A DNA stretch of 64,000 nt from NCBI GenBank assembly GCA_021774445.1, contig JAJFJA010000061.1, positions 1 through 64,000 on the forward strand. Reading direction: 5' to 3'. A program made the position numbers and the translations under genes. This DNA comes from Alphaproteobacteria bacterium (GTDB taxonomy: Bacteria; Pseudomonadota; Alphaproteobacteria; UBA6615). Below the pieces are notes generated by a model, which did not search any database, was not told where the DNA came from, and saw nothing but the letters and a program-made list of their open reading frames with translations. Shown piece after piece: positions 25,676 to 34,355 of this stretch; within the stretch, counting starts at the first letter, position 1, and each line of letters starts with the position of its first letter.

Positions 25676-26491
25676 ATGGCCGCCAGAGACAGCGACTATT
25701 ACGAAAATCCGGCGCACTGGACCGCCGAGCGCTACACCGCCGGCTTTGAGCAGCAGCGGCTGCAGACCTGTGTCGATCTGGTCCCCGCGGACGTGACCTC
25801 ACTGCTCGACATCGGCTGCGGTAACGGCGCCTTTCTCCGGCGCCTTGAGGAACACGGCCCACCACGCCGTCTCGTCGGCGTCGACCGGGCTTCGGCCGCC
25901 GTTGCCGCCGCGCTCTGTGAGGCAACCCTGATCACGGGATCGGCGGACGCCTTGCCATTCCCCTCCCGCACGATCCACATGGTTTGCGCCCTCGACGTCG
26001 TTGAACATCTGCCCTGCGGTGTCTACGAGGCGGCCCTTAGCGAAATCGCCCGCGTCGCCGAGCACAATATCCTGATCAACGTGCCGTACCGCGAACGCCG
26101 CCTGACCCTGCGCTGCCCCCATTGCGGCTGCGGCTTCAATCCCCACTACCACATGCGCAGTTTCGACGAAGCCACCCTGGCGACCCTGTTCGCCGCCTTC
26201 GAGCCGGTACGGATGGTCAAGACCAAGCGCCGCGAGAACCTGCTGTTTCTGGCCACCAGGCCCTTTCGCCGCCGTGTCTTCGGCGGCTTTCCCGCCACCG
26301 CCATTTGCCCGCAATGTTCCTACCGTGCCCCGGCCATCGATCCCGGCGTCCCGGACCGCCGGACCGGCCTGCGCGAGACCGTGAAAGCCCTTGCCGAAAA
26401 GCTACCGACCCTTCCGGTCGCCGCTGAAATCGCCGTCCTTTACCGTCGCCGTAAGTCGCTCGGCGCCCAGCCCGATCCCGCCCGTGCTTGA
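25676..26491 (+). CDS. SAM-dependent methyltransferase with cysteine pairs
   Basis: 271 aa; ATG at 25676, 4 bases after the asparagine synthase. Motif I is LLDIGCGNGAFLRRL and VCALDVVEHLPCG is motif IV, as in Methyltransf_11. Unusually, the C-terminal half has CPHCGCGF (C147, C150, C152) with nearby His residues and CPQC (C211, C214), which could form a zinc site. Such cysteine sets appear in some sugar-modifying C-methyltransferases, but they lie in a different order there. Ends in the start of the flippase gene with an 8-base overlap. Confidence 0.75.
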   Translation: MAARDSDYYENPAHWTAERYTAGFEQQRLQTCVDLVPADVTSLLDIGCGNGAFLRRLEEHGPPRRLVGVDRASAAVAAALCEATLITGSADALPFPSRTIHMVCALDVVEHLPCGVYEAALSEIARVAEHNILINVPYRERRLTLRCPHCGCGFNPHYHMRSFDEATLATLFAAFEPVRMVKTKRRENLLFLATRPFRRRVFGGFPATAICPQCSYRAPAIDPGVPDRRTGLRETVKALAEKLPTLPVAAEIAVLYRRRKSLGAQPDPARA

Positions 26492-27989
26492 CCAATATCT
26501 CCGCGTCGTCGGTTTGCGCCTGATCGGTCTCGCCGCCGCCGCGGCTTTCTTATTCATCGTCTCATCCGCGGTACCGACCGATGTGTTCGGCCACTACAGC
26601 CTGGTCCTGTCGATCCTCCAAGTTGTCGGCGCCGCGCTATTGGCTTGGCCCAACCAAGCCTTGCTGCGCTTTGGCCGCGAGGAATATGTCGCCGAGGCCA
26701 GCATCCGGCGGACCCTCGGCAACCGCATCGCCCTGCACGTCGCCATGCTGCTGGTGGTACTGCCGCTCGCCGCTTTCGCGGCGCCCAGGATCGCCGGATG
26801 GGCCGGCCTTCAAACCGCCCCGCTGCGCGCCGCCCTGCTGCTCGGTCTTTTCCTCATACCTCTGTCCGACATGGCCAATTTCGCCGCGCTAGCCACCAAC
26901 CGCTACGTTGGATATGGCCTCGTGCCGCTCGTGCTGCGCTTGTCTCAACTCGCCTCGGTCGTGCTTATCCTGTTGTTTGTCGCCCCGACTTGGCCCTTGC
27001 TCGTGACCGGCACGTTGGTCGGTTACGCCCTCGGCGCCGTGCTCGGCTTCGCCCGCATACCCCGCCGCGCCATCGCCGGCACTCGACCCGTCCTGCGCGG
27101 CGCCGGCCGCTTACTGGCCTATAGCTGGCCGATTCCCTTTGCCGGCCTCAGCGCCGCTTTGATCAATTGGATGGATCTCTGGTTCCTCCGTCACTTCCTC
27201 GGCGTTGCCGAGGTCGGGGTCTACGCCTGGGCCTATCACGTTGTGTTCCTCGCCACCGCCCTGCTGGTCCCCTTGTCCGCCGTGCTGGCACCGCACGCGG
27301 TCGACACCGAGGTCAGCACCAACAGCGGCGCGCAACGGGACCTCATGAAGGTGACCTTCGCCGCGTCGGCCATCGCCGCCGCCATTCTCCCGGTCGGCGT
27401 GATGCTCTTGTTCCTCGGCGCCAGCGCTCTTCGCCTCGGCGCCTACGCCGCCGCCATCCAGCCGCTCTTGCTGCTCGCGACCGGCACCGCATTGCAGTTC
27501 GCCATGGCCCAAATCGAGCCGACCCTATTGGCCCGGAAGGCCTTCGTCCGCGGTTTGGTCGTCGCCTTGATCCTCGCCGCCACCACCAACGCCATTGCCA
27601 ACTGGCTGCTGATTCCGATCTGGGGGCCCAGCGGCGCCGCTTTGGCTACGATCCTCGGATATGCCAGCGGCTTCGTCGCCCAGGTCGGTCTCGCCCGGCG
27701 CCTCACCAGGGATCCCTTGCGCGCCACCTGGCCGCTCTTGCTGCTGATCGCCGCCAACGTTCTCCTGGCCCTGCTCTTTACCAGGATACCCGTGGCTCTT
27801 GTTCCCCTGCTCGCCGTCCTCGCCGCCGCCCTGTGCCTCCTTGTTGGCCGCGCCGGCGGGCTATTCCGCGGCGTCGGCGCACTTTCCGGACAATTGCACA
27901 GCCTGCCGCGACCCCTCGCGGCGGCGGCCGCGCGATCACTGGCCTGGCTCGACAACCCCTTGCGCGGCGCTGCCGCCCAGTCGGTCTAG
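26484..27989 (+). CDS. polysaccharide flippase, Wzx/PST family
   Basis: 501 aa from the GTG at 26484, inside the end of the previous gene. The protein is almost wholly hydrophobic with about 12-14 predicted membrane helices, few charges outside loops, and a pattern of repeated LVGYALGAVLG and GPSGAALATILGYASG segments typical of the MOP/PST exporter superfamily. Wzx proteins flip undecaprenyl-linked oligosaccharide repeat units across the inner membrane. The four bases after its stop lead to another asparagine synthase. Together with the Wzy/WaaL-like genes it indicates a Wzy-dependent assembly route. Confidence 0.85.
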   Translation: MLDQYLRVVGLRLIGLAAAAAFLFIVSSAVPTDVFGHYSLVLSILQVVGAALLAWPNQALLRFGREEYVAEASIRRTLGNRIALHVAMLLVVLPLAAFAAPRIAGWAGLQTAPLRAALLLGLFLIPLSDMANFAALATNRYVGYGLVPLVLRLSQLASVVLILLFVAPTWPLLVTGTLVGYALGAVLGFARIPRRAIAGTRPVLRGAGRLLAYSWPIPFAGLSAALINWMDLWFLRHFLGVAEVGVYAWAYHVVFLATALLVPLSAVLAPHAVDTEVSTNSGAQRDLMKVTFAASAIAAAILPVGVMLLFLGASALRLGAYAAAIQPLLLLATGTALQFAMAQIEPTLLARKAFVRGLVVALILAATTNAIANWLLIPIWGPSGAALATILGYASGFVAQVGLARRLTRDPLRATWPLLLLIAANVLLALLFTRIPVALVPLLAVLAAALCLLVGRAGGLFRGVGALSGQLHSLPRPLAAAAARSLAWLDNPLRGAAAQSV

Positions 27990-27992
27990 GCC

Positions 27993-29942
27993 ATGTGCGG
28001 CATCGCCGGATTGGTCTCGCCCCCCGGCCGTTCCATCGGCGACGAACTGCTACGCACCCTGGGCCACGCGCTCGCTCACCGCGGCCCCGATGACGCCGGC
28101 TTCCTGTCCTGGCCGGCAGGGGCGACAACACCGACCGCCGGCCGCACGGCCCCGGCGCTGGCCAACGGCGGCGTCGCCTTCGCCCATCGTCGCCTCAGCA
28201 TCCTCGACCTCACGACCGCCGGCTGGCAACCCATGCTTAGTGCCGATCGCCGCTACGCCATTGTCTTCAACGGCGAGATTTATAACTACCTTGAGCTGCG
28301 CGACGAATTACGCGCCCTCGGCGTCCGGTTCCATTCGCGATCCGATACGGAAGTATTGCTGCAGGCATGCATCCAGTGGGGCACCGCGGCCCTGAACCGG
28401 ATCACCGGCATGTTCGCCTTTGCCTTGCTCGATAGCCACGCACGGACCCTGTTGCTGGCCCGTGATCCGTTTGGCATCAAGCCGCTTTACTATGCCGCCA
28501 GCCCCGATCGGGGTTTCGCCTTCGCTTCTGAAATCGCCGCCCTGCTGACCTTGCCGTGGATTGGTCGCGAGGTCTGTCCCCACCGCCTGCTGGAGTATCT
28601 GCGCTTCGGCCACACCGACGCCGGCGACCGCACCATGTTCGCCGCGATTCGCAGCCTGCCCGCCGCCCATTGGCTGCGCCTCGACATCGACACGCCGCGC
28701 CCCACGACGCCGCAGCGATATTGGGCCATCGATCCGGATCGGCGCACCAGCCTGTCATTCGCCGACGCGACGGCAGCGCTTCGCACCCGATTTATCGATA
28801 ATGTCCGGTTGCATCTGCGCAGCGACGTGCCGACCGGCATCCAACTCTCCGGCGGCATCGATTCATCCGCCATCTGTGCCGCGGCCCGCCACATCTCGAA
28901 CGCTGGCGAATTGCACAGCTTTAGTTACGCCGCCGCCCCCCCGGCGCCGAACGAAGAGCCCTGGATCGACCTCGTCGCGGCAGCGACCGGGGCGCACATG
29001 CACAAGACCCGGCCTGCCCCGGCCGAGCTGATGCGCGACCTGCCCGCCTTGGTCGCGCTGCAACATGAACCGTTCGCCAGCACCGGCATGTACGCCCAAT
29101 ATCGCGTTTTCAAGCTGGTCGCCGACCATGGCGTCAAGGTCACGCTTGACGGTCAGGGCGCCGACGAGTTGTTTGCCGGCTACCCGACATTCCAAGCCGC
29201 CCGCCTGGCCGCGTTGATCAAGCAGGGACGCTGCACCCAAGCCATGAGCCTGTTCCGCCATCTATTGGGCCAGCACGGCCTCGAACGCCCCAAAGGGCTG
29301 TTCATGCGCCTTGCCTCGTGGTTACTGCCGGATGCCGTTCAAGGCACCGCCCGGCGACTTGCCGGCGCACCCTTGATGCCGGCTTGGCTCAATGCCGGCT
29401 GGTTTCAGGACTGCGGTGTCGAGGCCGCCGCCCCGCAGCGTCCCCGCGGCCGCGAGGCCCTGCGCCATCTCTTGATCGAGACCCTGACCCGCACCAGCCT
29501 GCCGGCCTTGTTGCGTTTCAGCGACCGCAACTCCATGGCTCACTCGGTGGAGTGCCGCGTGCCTTTCCTCACCCCGGATCTTGCCCAGTTCGTGCTGTCC
29601 TTGCCGGAGTCCTATCTGATCGCCGCCGATGGCACGACCAAATCCGTCCTGCGCCACGCCCTGCGCGGCCTTGTGCCGGATGCCGTACTCGACCGCCGCG
29701 ACAAAGTCGGGTTCGCCACGCCGGAACGATCTTGGTTGCTTGCCGCCGGCGATCAGGTGGATGATATCCTGGCTACGTTGCACGCGTCCGCTGTTCCTGC
29801 CTTACGCTTGCCGGAAATCCGCCAAGCCTGGGCGGCCATTCGTGCGGGCAAACGACCCTATGAGCCGGCCGTTTGGCGGTGGCTGAATGTCATCCTATGG
29901 ACACAGACATTCCAGGTTCGCACCGCTATGAGTGTGACATGA
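27993..29942 (+). CDS. asparagine synthase (glutamine-hydrolysing) homologue
   Basis: 649 aa starting MCGIAGLV with Cys2 available as nucleophile. Glutaminase-domain motifs HRGPDDAGF, FNGEIYNYLEL and RDPFGIKPLYY are present; the PP-loop is SGGIDSS at about 286-292, followed by GQGADELFAGY and FSDRNSMAHSVECRVPFL. It is closest in style to the AsnB paralogues found in surface-polysaccharide loci. It starts 4 bases after the Wzx gene, and its neighbour is a glycosyltransferase. Amidation of a uronic-acid or nonulosonic-acid carboxyl group is the suggested job; asparagine synthesis cannot be excluded. Confidence 0.88.
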   Translation: MCGIAGLVSPPGRSIGDELLRTLGHALAHRGPDDAGFLSWPAGATTPTAGRTAPALANGGVAFAHRRLSILDLTTAGWQPMLSADRRYAIVFNGEIYNYLELRDELRALGVRFHSRSDTEVLLQACIQWGTAALNRITGMFAFALLDSHARTLLLARDPFGIKPLYYAASPDRGFAFASEIAALLTLPWIGREVCPHRLLEYLRFGHTDAGDRTMFAAIRSLPAAHWLRLDIDTPRPTTPQRYWAIDPDRRTSLSFADATAALRTRFIDNVRLHLRSDVPTGIQLSGGIDSSAICAAARHISNAGELHSFSYAAAPPAPNEEPWIDLVAAATGAHMHKTRPAPAELMRDLPALVALQHEPFASTGMYAQYRVFKLVADHGVKVTLDGQGADELFAGYPTFQAARLAALIKQGRCTQAMSLFRHLLGQHGLERPKGLFMRLASWLLPDAVQGTARRLAGAPLMPAWLNAGWFQDCGVEAAAPQRPRGREALRHLLIETLTRTSLPALLRFSDRNSMAHSVECRVPFLTPDLAQFVLSLPESYLIAADGTTKSVLRHALRGLVPDAVLDRRDKVGFATPERSWLLAAGDQVDDILATLHASAVPALRLPEIRQAWAAIRAGKRPYEPAVWRWLNVILWTQTFQVRTAMSVT

Positions 29943-29967
29943 TGACCGCAGTTCGGGTGCCGCCGGC

Positions 29968-31236
29968 GTGAAGCTGCTCCTCGTCTCATTCTTCTTCCCA
30001 CCCTACAACGCCATCGGCGCCGTGCGTATGGGCAAGCTTGCAAAGTCATTGATCGCCGATGGTCATGAGGTTCGCGTCTTGACCGCCGCCGGGCAAGCTC
30101 TGCCCGACACGCTGCCCTTGGAGATTCCGCCGGAATGGGTCATTGCCACCCGATGGTGGGACGTCAACCAGATTCCCTACCTGTTGTTCGGCCGTCGCGA
30201 GACCGCCTATCGCCGCGGCGACACGCCGATGCCGCCCCTGCTTGCCGGCTTACGCCGCGCCTACCAGGCCGCCTTCAACCTGCCGGACGGACAAATCGGC
30301 TGGCTACCCCACGCAGTCCGCGCCGGTAAAAAATTGATCCGCGAATGGCGGCCGGACCTGATCTATTGCAGCGCCTCGCCGTACACGTCTCTGTTCGTCG
30401 GCCACCGCCTCAGCCGCTGGTCGTCGGTCCCTTGGGTCGCTGAGTTTCGCGATCTCTGGGTCGACAATCCTTACATCGCCCGGCCGGCATGGCGCCGTTG
30501 GCTGGAGCGGCGCCTCGAGGCGGCAACGGTGCCCACGGCAGCCGGTCTCGTCACTGTCTCTGAGCCCATGGCCGCATTGCTGGAGAGCAAATTCGCCATG
30601 CCGACACTGACCGTGCTCAACGGTTTCGACCCTGACGATTACCCGCCAACGCCGCCCGCGCCTGGCGACCCCAACCGTCTGACGATCACCTATACCGGCA
30701 TGATTTACCCGGGCCGCCGCGACCCCACACCGCTATTCCAGGCACTGCAGCGTTTGGGCGACCAGCGCCGGCACATTCGTGTTCTTTTTGTCGGTCGCGC
30801 GCTGCCCGAAGTCATGTTGCAGGCCGAGCGTCACGGTGTCGCAGAGTGTGTCGAGAACGCCGAGCCGGTGCCTTTTCATGAATCGATTCGGCTGCAATGC
30901 GCCGCTGACATCCTGTTGCTGCTGCTGTGGGATCATCCCTCGGAGAAGGGGGTCTACACCGGCAAGCTGTTCGAGTATGTTGGGGCGAAGCGACCGATCT
31001 TGGCCATCGGTTCACAGGACGGCGTCGCTGCCGACCTGATCCGAAAACGCCAAGCTGGTGTCGTGAGCAATGATCCTGCCGCCATCCAATCCAGTCTTCT
31101 TGCGTGGTTGGCCGAAAAGCGCCGCACCGGCGTCGTCGCCCCGATTGACGCAGCGACCGACGGTCTCACCCGCCGCGACCAGTTCGCCAAGATTGAGCGA
31201 CAACTTGCGCAATGGAGCAAGCCGCACGAGCCATAA
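29968..31236 (+). CDS. glycosyltransferase, GT4-like
   Basis: 422 aa from a GTG at 29968 with a weak ribosome site. The start KLLLVSFFFPPYNAIGAVR is that of GT4 acceptor domains, PDLIYCSASPYTSLFVG follows, and the donor domain has ITYTGMIYPGRRDPTPLF and LFEYVGAKRPILAIG. In place of the usual EX7E it has KGVYTGKLFEYVGAKRPI, as in the WbuB-like branch of GT4. Sugar donor unknown. A 29-base gap precedes the O-antigen ligase-like gene. Confidence 0.8.
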   Translation: MKLLLVSFFFPPYNAIGAVRMGKLAKSLIADGHEVRVLTAAGQALPDTLPLEIPPEWVIATRWWDVNQIPYLLFGRRETAYRRGDTPMPPLLAGLRRAYQAAFNLPDGQIGWLPHAVRAGKKLIREWRPDLIYCSASPYTSLFVGHRLSRWSSVPWVAEFRDLWVDNPYIARPAWRRWLERRLEAATVPTAAGLVTVSEPMAALLESKFAMPTLTVLNGFDPDDYPPTPPAPGDPNRLTITYTGMIYPGRRDPTPLFQALQRLGDQRRHIRVLFVGRALPEVMLQAERHGVAECVENAEPVPFHESIRLQCAADILLLLLWDHPSEKGVYTGKLFEYVGAKRPILAIGSQDGVAADLIRKRQAGVVSNDPAAIQSSLLAWLAEKRRTGVVAPIDAATDGLTRRDQFAKIERQLAQWSKPHEP

Positions 31237-31265
31237 CGCGACTCTGATCGCTATCCGCGGCGCCA

Positions 31266-32756
31266 ATGACTGACGCCCCTGGCCAGGCTACAGTCGCAAC
31301 CGTCGCCCCCATATCGGGCTTGTCGCCGGGTCTGCTGCAGTTCACCGCGGTGACCCTGGGCGCGAGCCTACATTTGGCATCAACGGTCAGCATCGCCGGC
31401 ACCAGTCTCCGTATCGGTCTGACCGACCTCTTATTACCGGCTATCTTGGCCCTGATTATTGTCGACCGGCTTTATGCCAAGCACCCGTGGCCGGCGCCGC
31501 GCCTTCCCAGTTGCTGGTGGTGGTTGACGGCCCTCAGCGCCTGGATGGTCGTGGCTCTGATAACCGGTCGTTTCTACGCCGGCTCTTGGCAGATCTGGGG
31601 ACTCGCCAACAAAGGTGTCGGTTGGTTCGTCCTGGTCGCGTATTTCTTGGCCGGTCTGTGGCTGAGCGGTCACGGCAAGACCATTCGGCTGCCTTTTCTG
31701 CGCGCCTTCTTTGTCATGGGCTGGCTGGCCAGCGCCTTCAGCTTCGGTCTGTTTCTCTTGGCATTCTACCGGATACCTGTTGACCTGGCCGCCAATTACG
31801 ATCGCGCCACCGGCTTTCTTGCCAATCCTAATGCGTTCGGCATTGCCATCGCCGCCCAGCTGGCCCTGCAGATTCCACTCATGCGGCAGCGGCTCGTTTT
31901 CCCCCCCTGGCTGCATGCGGCCGGCATGGCCTTCTGTCTGCTGGCGCTGTTCTATTCCGGGTCGCGTAGCGCCTGGCTGGGCTTTGCCGTCGCTCTCCTG
32001 GCCCTGCTGATCATCCGCCAAATACCGTGGCGTGGGATTTTACTGACCCTGTCATTGGCGGTTGGCATCAACGCGATTTCGATCGACCTACCGCGCGTCA
32101 TGCCTCATGCCCTCGCGCTCATCCCAACCGCCGAGACCGCGGTCGTGGGCGCGGGCGTGGCTGTGGAGGCGGGTGGTGCGAGTGGGGCTGTGGTTGCGGC
32201 TGCGGGCGGTGCGAGTGGGGCTGCCGTTGCGGTTACGGCTAAGGAAACCACCAACGCCAAGCGGCAGAAGTTGAAGCCGTACCGCTATGTCGCGCGTTCC
32301 AAGATGATGGCCGACGCCGCGAGCCAACACCGCATCCTGTCCACCCGCCTGGCCATCGAATATTGGCGCGATCAACCGATCCGCGGCATCGGATTGGGTA
32401 GTTTCTTGTGGCGCCGCGGCCAGACCGACGACCCCACGGCCGGCACCGGCATCCATGCCACCGGCCTCTGGTTGTTGACCGAAACCGGCCTCATCGGGCT
32501 GGTGCTGTTCTCGGCATTCTTCCTCGCCGCCATGAAGGCGCTGATTTGGCGCAATGGCCGATTCGAGGTCGATCCGCTGCCAATCGGCATCGCCGCCGTG
32601 CTCGTTACGCTGGCCGCCGCGTCGATCGGCACGGAAATTCTCTACCAACGCTATCTGTGGGTGCTCGGCGGTATTGGGTTGGCGGTCGCGGTTAGTCCCT
32701 TGGCAAGCCCGCGGCCAACTGCTAAGCGCACACCATCGATCAACCAAACTCACTAA
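31266..32756 (+). CDS. O-antigen ligase/polymerase (Wzy_C/WaaL family)
   Basis: 496-aa polytopic membrane protein with roughly 10-12 helices. YDRATGFLANPNAFGIAIA and FYSGSRSAWLGF are characteristic of the O-antigen ligase superfamily, and the Wzy_C-type large periplasmic loop carries RLAIEYWRDQPIRGIGLGSF and a late HATGLWLLTETGLIG motif. Within that loop, about residues 302-323 are an Ala/Gly/Val-rich stretch built from an in-frame tandem duplication of 33 bases. It acts as polymerase or ligase on undecaprenyl-linked glycans at the periplasmic face. A second family member is at 39045. Confidence 0.82.
   Translation: MTDAPGQATVATVAPISGLSPGLLQFTAVTLGASLHLASTVSIAGTSLRIGLTDLLLPAILALIIVDRLYAKHPWPAPRLPSCWWWLTALSAWMVVALITGRFYAGSWQIWGLANKGVGWFVLVAYFLAGLWLSGHGKTIRLPFLRAFFVMGWLASAFSFGLFLLAFYRIPVDLAANYDRATGFLANPNAFGIAIAAQLALQIPLMRQRLVFPPWLHAAGMAFCLLALFYSGSRSAWLGFAVALLALLIIRQIPWRGILLTLSLAVGINAISIDLPRVMPHALALIPTAETAVVGAGVAVEAGGASGAVVAAAGGASGAAVAVTAKETTNAKRQKLKPYRYVARSKMMADAASQHRILSTRLAIEYWRDQPIRGIGLGSFLWRRGQTDDPTAGTGIHATGLWLLTETGLIGLVLFSAFFLAAMKALIWRNGRFEVDPLPIGIAAVLVTLAAASIGTEILYQRYLWVLGGIGLAVAVSPLASPRPTAKRTPSINQTH
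32169..32234 (+). repeat. in-frame 33-bp tandem duplication
   Basis: Two 33-base units, 32169-32201 and 32202-32234, match at 29 of 33 positions. Each encodes 11 residues, AGGASGAVVAA and AGGASGAAVAV. The stretch is G-rich on the + strand, unlike the C-rich coding strand around it. It lies in the periplasmic loop of the O-antigen ligase-like protein. Confidence 0.9.
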
Positions 32757-32778
32757 CCAAATCGGGCAAGGACACCAC

Positions 32779-34350
32779 ATGACGGCGCCGCCGCGGGCAG
32801 CACTGTTGGGTTGCGGTCAATGGGGCCGCCACATCGCGCGCAATTTGGCCGAGCTCGGCGCGCTGGCGGCGGTCCACGATGCCGATGATGCGACGGCACA
32901 GCACATCGCCGGCCGACATGGCGTCGCCGCGCGGCCGATGGCTGACATTCTTGCCGATCCCACGATCCCGGCCGTCGCCATCGCCACCCCGGCGATCACC
33001 CATGCCGCCATTGCCCAGGCCGCCCTCGCCGCCGGCAAGCATGTCTTCGTCGAAAAACCCATGACCATGAGCGTCGCCGACGCCCAGGCGATCGCGGCTT
33101 ACGCCAGAACCAGCGGCCGGATTTTGATGGTCGGCCACCTGCTGCAATACCACCCGGCTTTTCTGCGCTTGCGCCAGCTCGTCAGCGAAGGCGTACTGGG
33201 CCGGCTGCAATACATCTATTCGACGCGGCTGAACCTTGGCCGCGTCCGCCGCGACGAGAATATTCTGTGGAGTCTGGCCCCCCACGATATCTCCATGATC
33301 TTGGCTCTCGTCGACGAGATGCCCGATCATGTGTCGGCGGTTGGGCATACCTATCTGCGCAAGACCAGCCTCGACACCACCACCACCCATCTCAGCTTTC
33401 CCGGCGGCCAGAATGCCCACATCTTTGTTTCCTGGCTGCATCCATACAAGGAGCAGAAGCTCGTCGTCATTGGCGAGCAGGGCATGGCGGTCTTCGAGGA
33501 CACCAGAGACTGGTCCGAGAAGCTGCTGCATTACCCGCACGCGCAAAACTGGCGCGACGGCTTACCGGAGCTTGACCGTGCCGAGGCGATTCCCATTGTC
33601 TGCGAGACCAGCGAGCCGCTGAACCTGGAATGCCGACATTTTCTCGACTGCGTGGCGACGGGCGACGAGCCGCGCACCAATGGCCAGGAGGGCGTTCGCG
33701 TCATGCATGTCCTTGAGGCGGCGCAACGCTCCCTGACCACGGGCAATTCCCACGCCGCAGCGACGCCACGCCGGGACGGTGTTCACCACACCGCCGTTGT
33801 CGACGAGCCGGTAACGATCGGTGCCCGGACAAAAGTTTGGCATTTCAGTCATATCTTGCCACGTGTCACCATCGGACCCGACTGCGTCATCGGCCAGAAT
33901 GTCATGATCGGTCCCGATGTACGGATCGGCGCCGCGTGCAAGATTCAGAACAATGTCAGCCTCTACCGCGGCGTCACCTTGGAGGATGGCGTGTTCTGCG
34001 GCCCTAGCTGTGTTTTTACCAACGTGCGGACGCCGCGCGCCGAAATTGATCGCCGGGCCGAACGCGTCGACACGCTGGTCGGACGCGGTGCGACCATCGG
34101 GGCCAACGCCACCATCGTCTGCGGCACCGCTTTGGGCGCCTATTGTTTCGTCGGCGCTGGTGCCGTCGTCACCAAAGACGTGCCCGCGCACGCCTTGGTC
34201 GTCGGCAATCCGGCGCGGCGCATCGGTTGGGTGAGCCATGCCGGCGAACGGCTTGGCGACGATTTGGTTTGCCCCCGCACCGGCGACGCTTATGGCCTGA
34301 CCGACGTGGGCCGGCTGCAACGCCAGGGCGCCGCCGCCGCTGACCGCTGA
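32779..34350 (+). CDS. fused sugar 3-dehydrogenase and N-acetyltransferase (WbpB-WbpD type)
   Basis: 523-aa two-domain protein, ATG at 32779 after GGGCAAGGAC. Residues 1 to about 325 are a Gfo/Idh/MocA oxidoreductase: LLGCGQWGRHIA Rossmann loop, EKPM with K93, and LAPHDISM (active-site His). Residues about 335-523 are a left-handed beta-helix acetyltransferase with hexapeptide repeats (VTIGPDCVIGQNVMIGPDV and IGANATIVCG). In Pseudomonas the separate WbpB and WbpD enzymes oxidise C3 of UDP-GlcNAcA and acetylate the 3-amino group. The next two genes encode WbpE- and WbpI-like enzymes, so the pathway makes UDP-2,3-diacetamido-uronic acid. WbpA is not in the window. Confidence 0.87.
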   Translation: MTAPPRAALLGCGQWGRHIARNLAELGALAAVHDADDATAQHIAGRHGVAARPMADILADPTIPAVAIATPAITHAAIAQAALAAGKHVFVEKPMTMSVADAQAIAAYARTSGRILMVGHLLQYHPAFLRLRQLVSEGVLGRLQYIYSTRLNLGRVRRDENILWSLAPHDISMILALVDEMPDHVSAVGHTYLRKTSLDTTTTHLSFPGGQNAHIFVSWLHPYKEQKLVVIGEQGMAVFEDTRDWSEKLLHYPHAQNWRDGLPELDRAEAIPIVCETSEPLNLECRHFLDCVATGDEPRTNGQEGVRVMHVLEAAQRSLTTGNSHAAATPRRDGVHHTAVVDEPVTIGARTKVWHFSHILPRVTIGPDCVIGQNVMIGPDVRIGAACKIQNNVSLYRGVTLEDGVFCGPSCVFTNVRTPRAEIDRRAERVDTLVGRGATIGANATIVCGTALGAYCFVGAGAVVTKDVPAHALVVGNPARRIGWVSHAGERLGDDLVCPRTGDAYGLTDVGRLQRQGAAAADR

Positions 34351-34355
34351 ACCCG

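Noticed and set aside
32147..32240. G-rich repeat as a CRISPR-like or regulatory repeat
   Set aside because: Only two units, no spacers, and in frame with the ligase-like gene.
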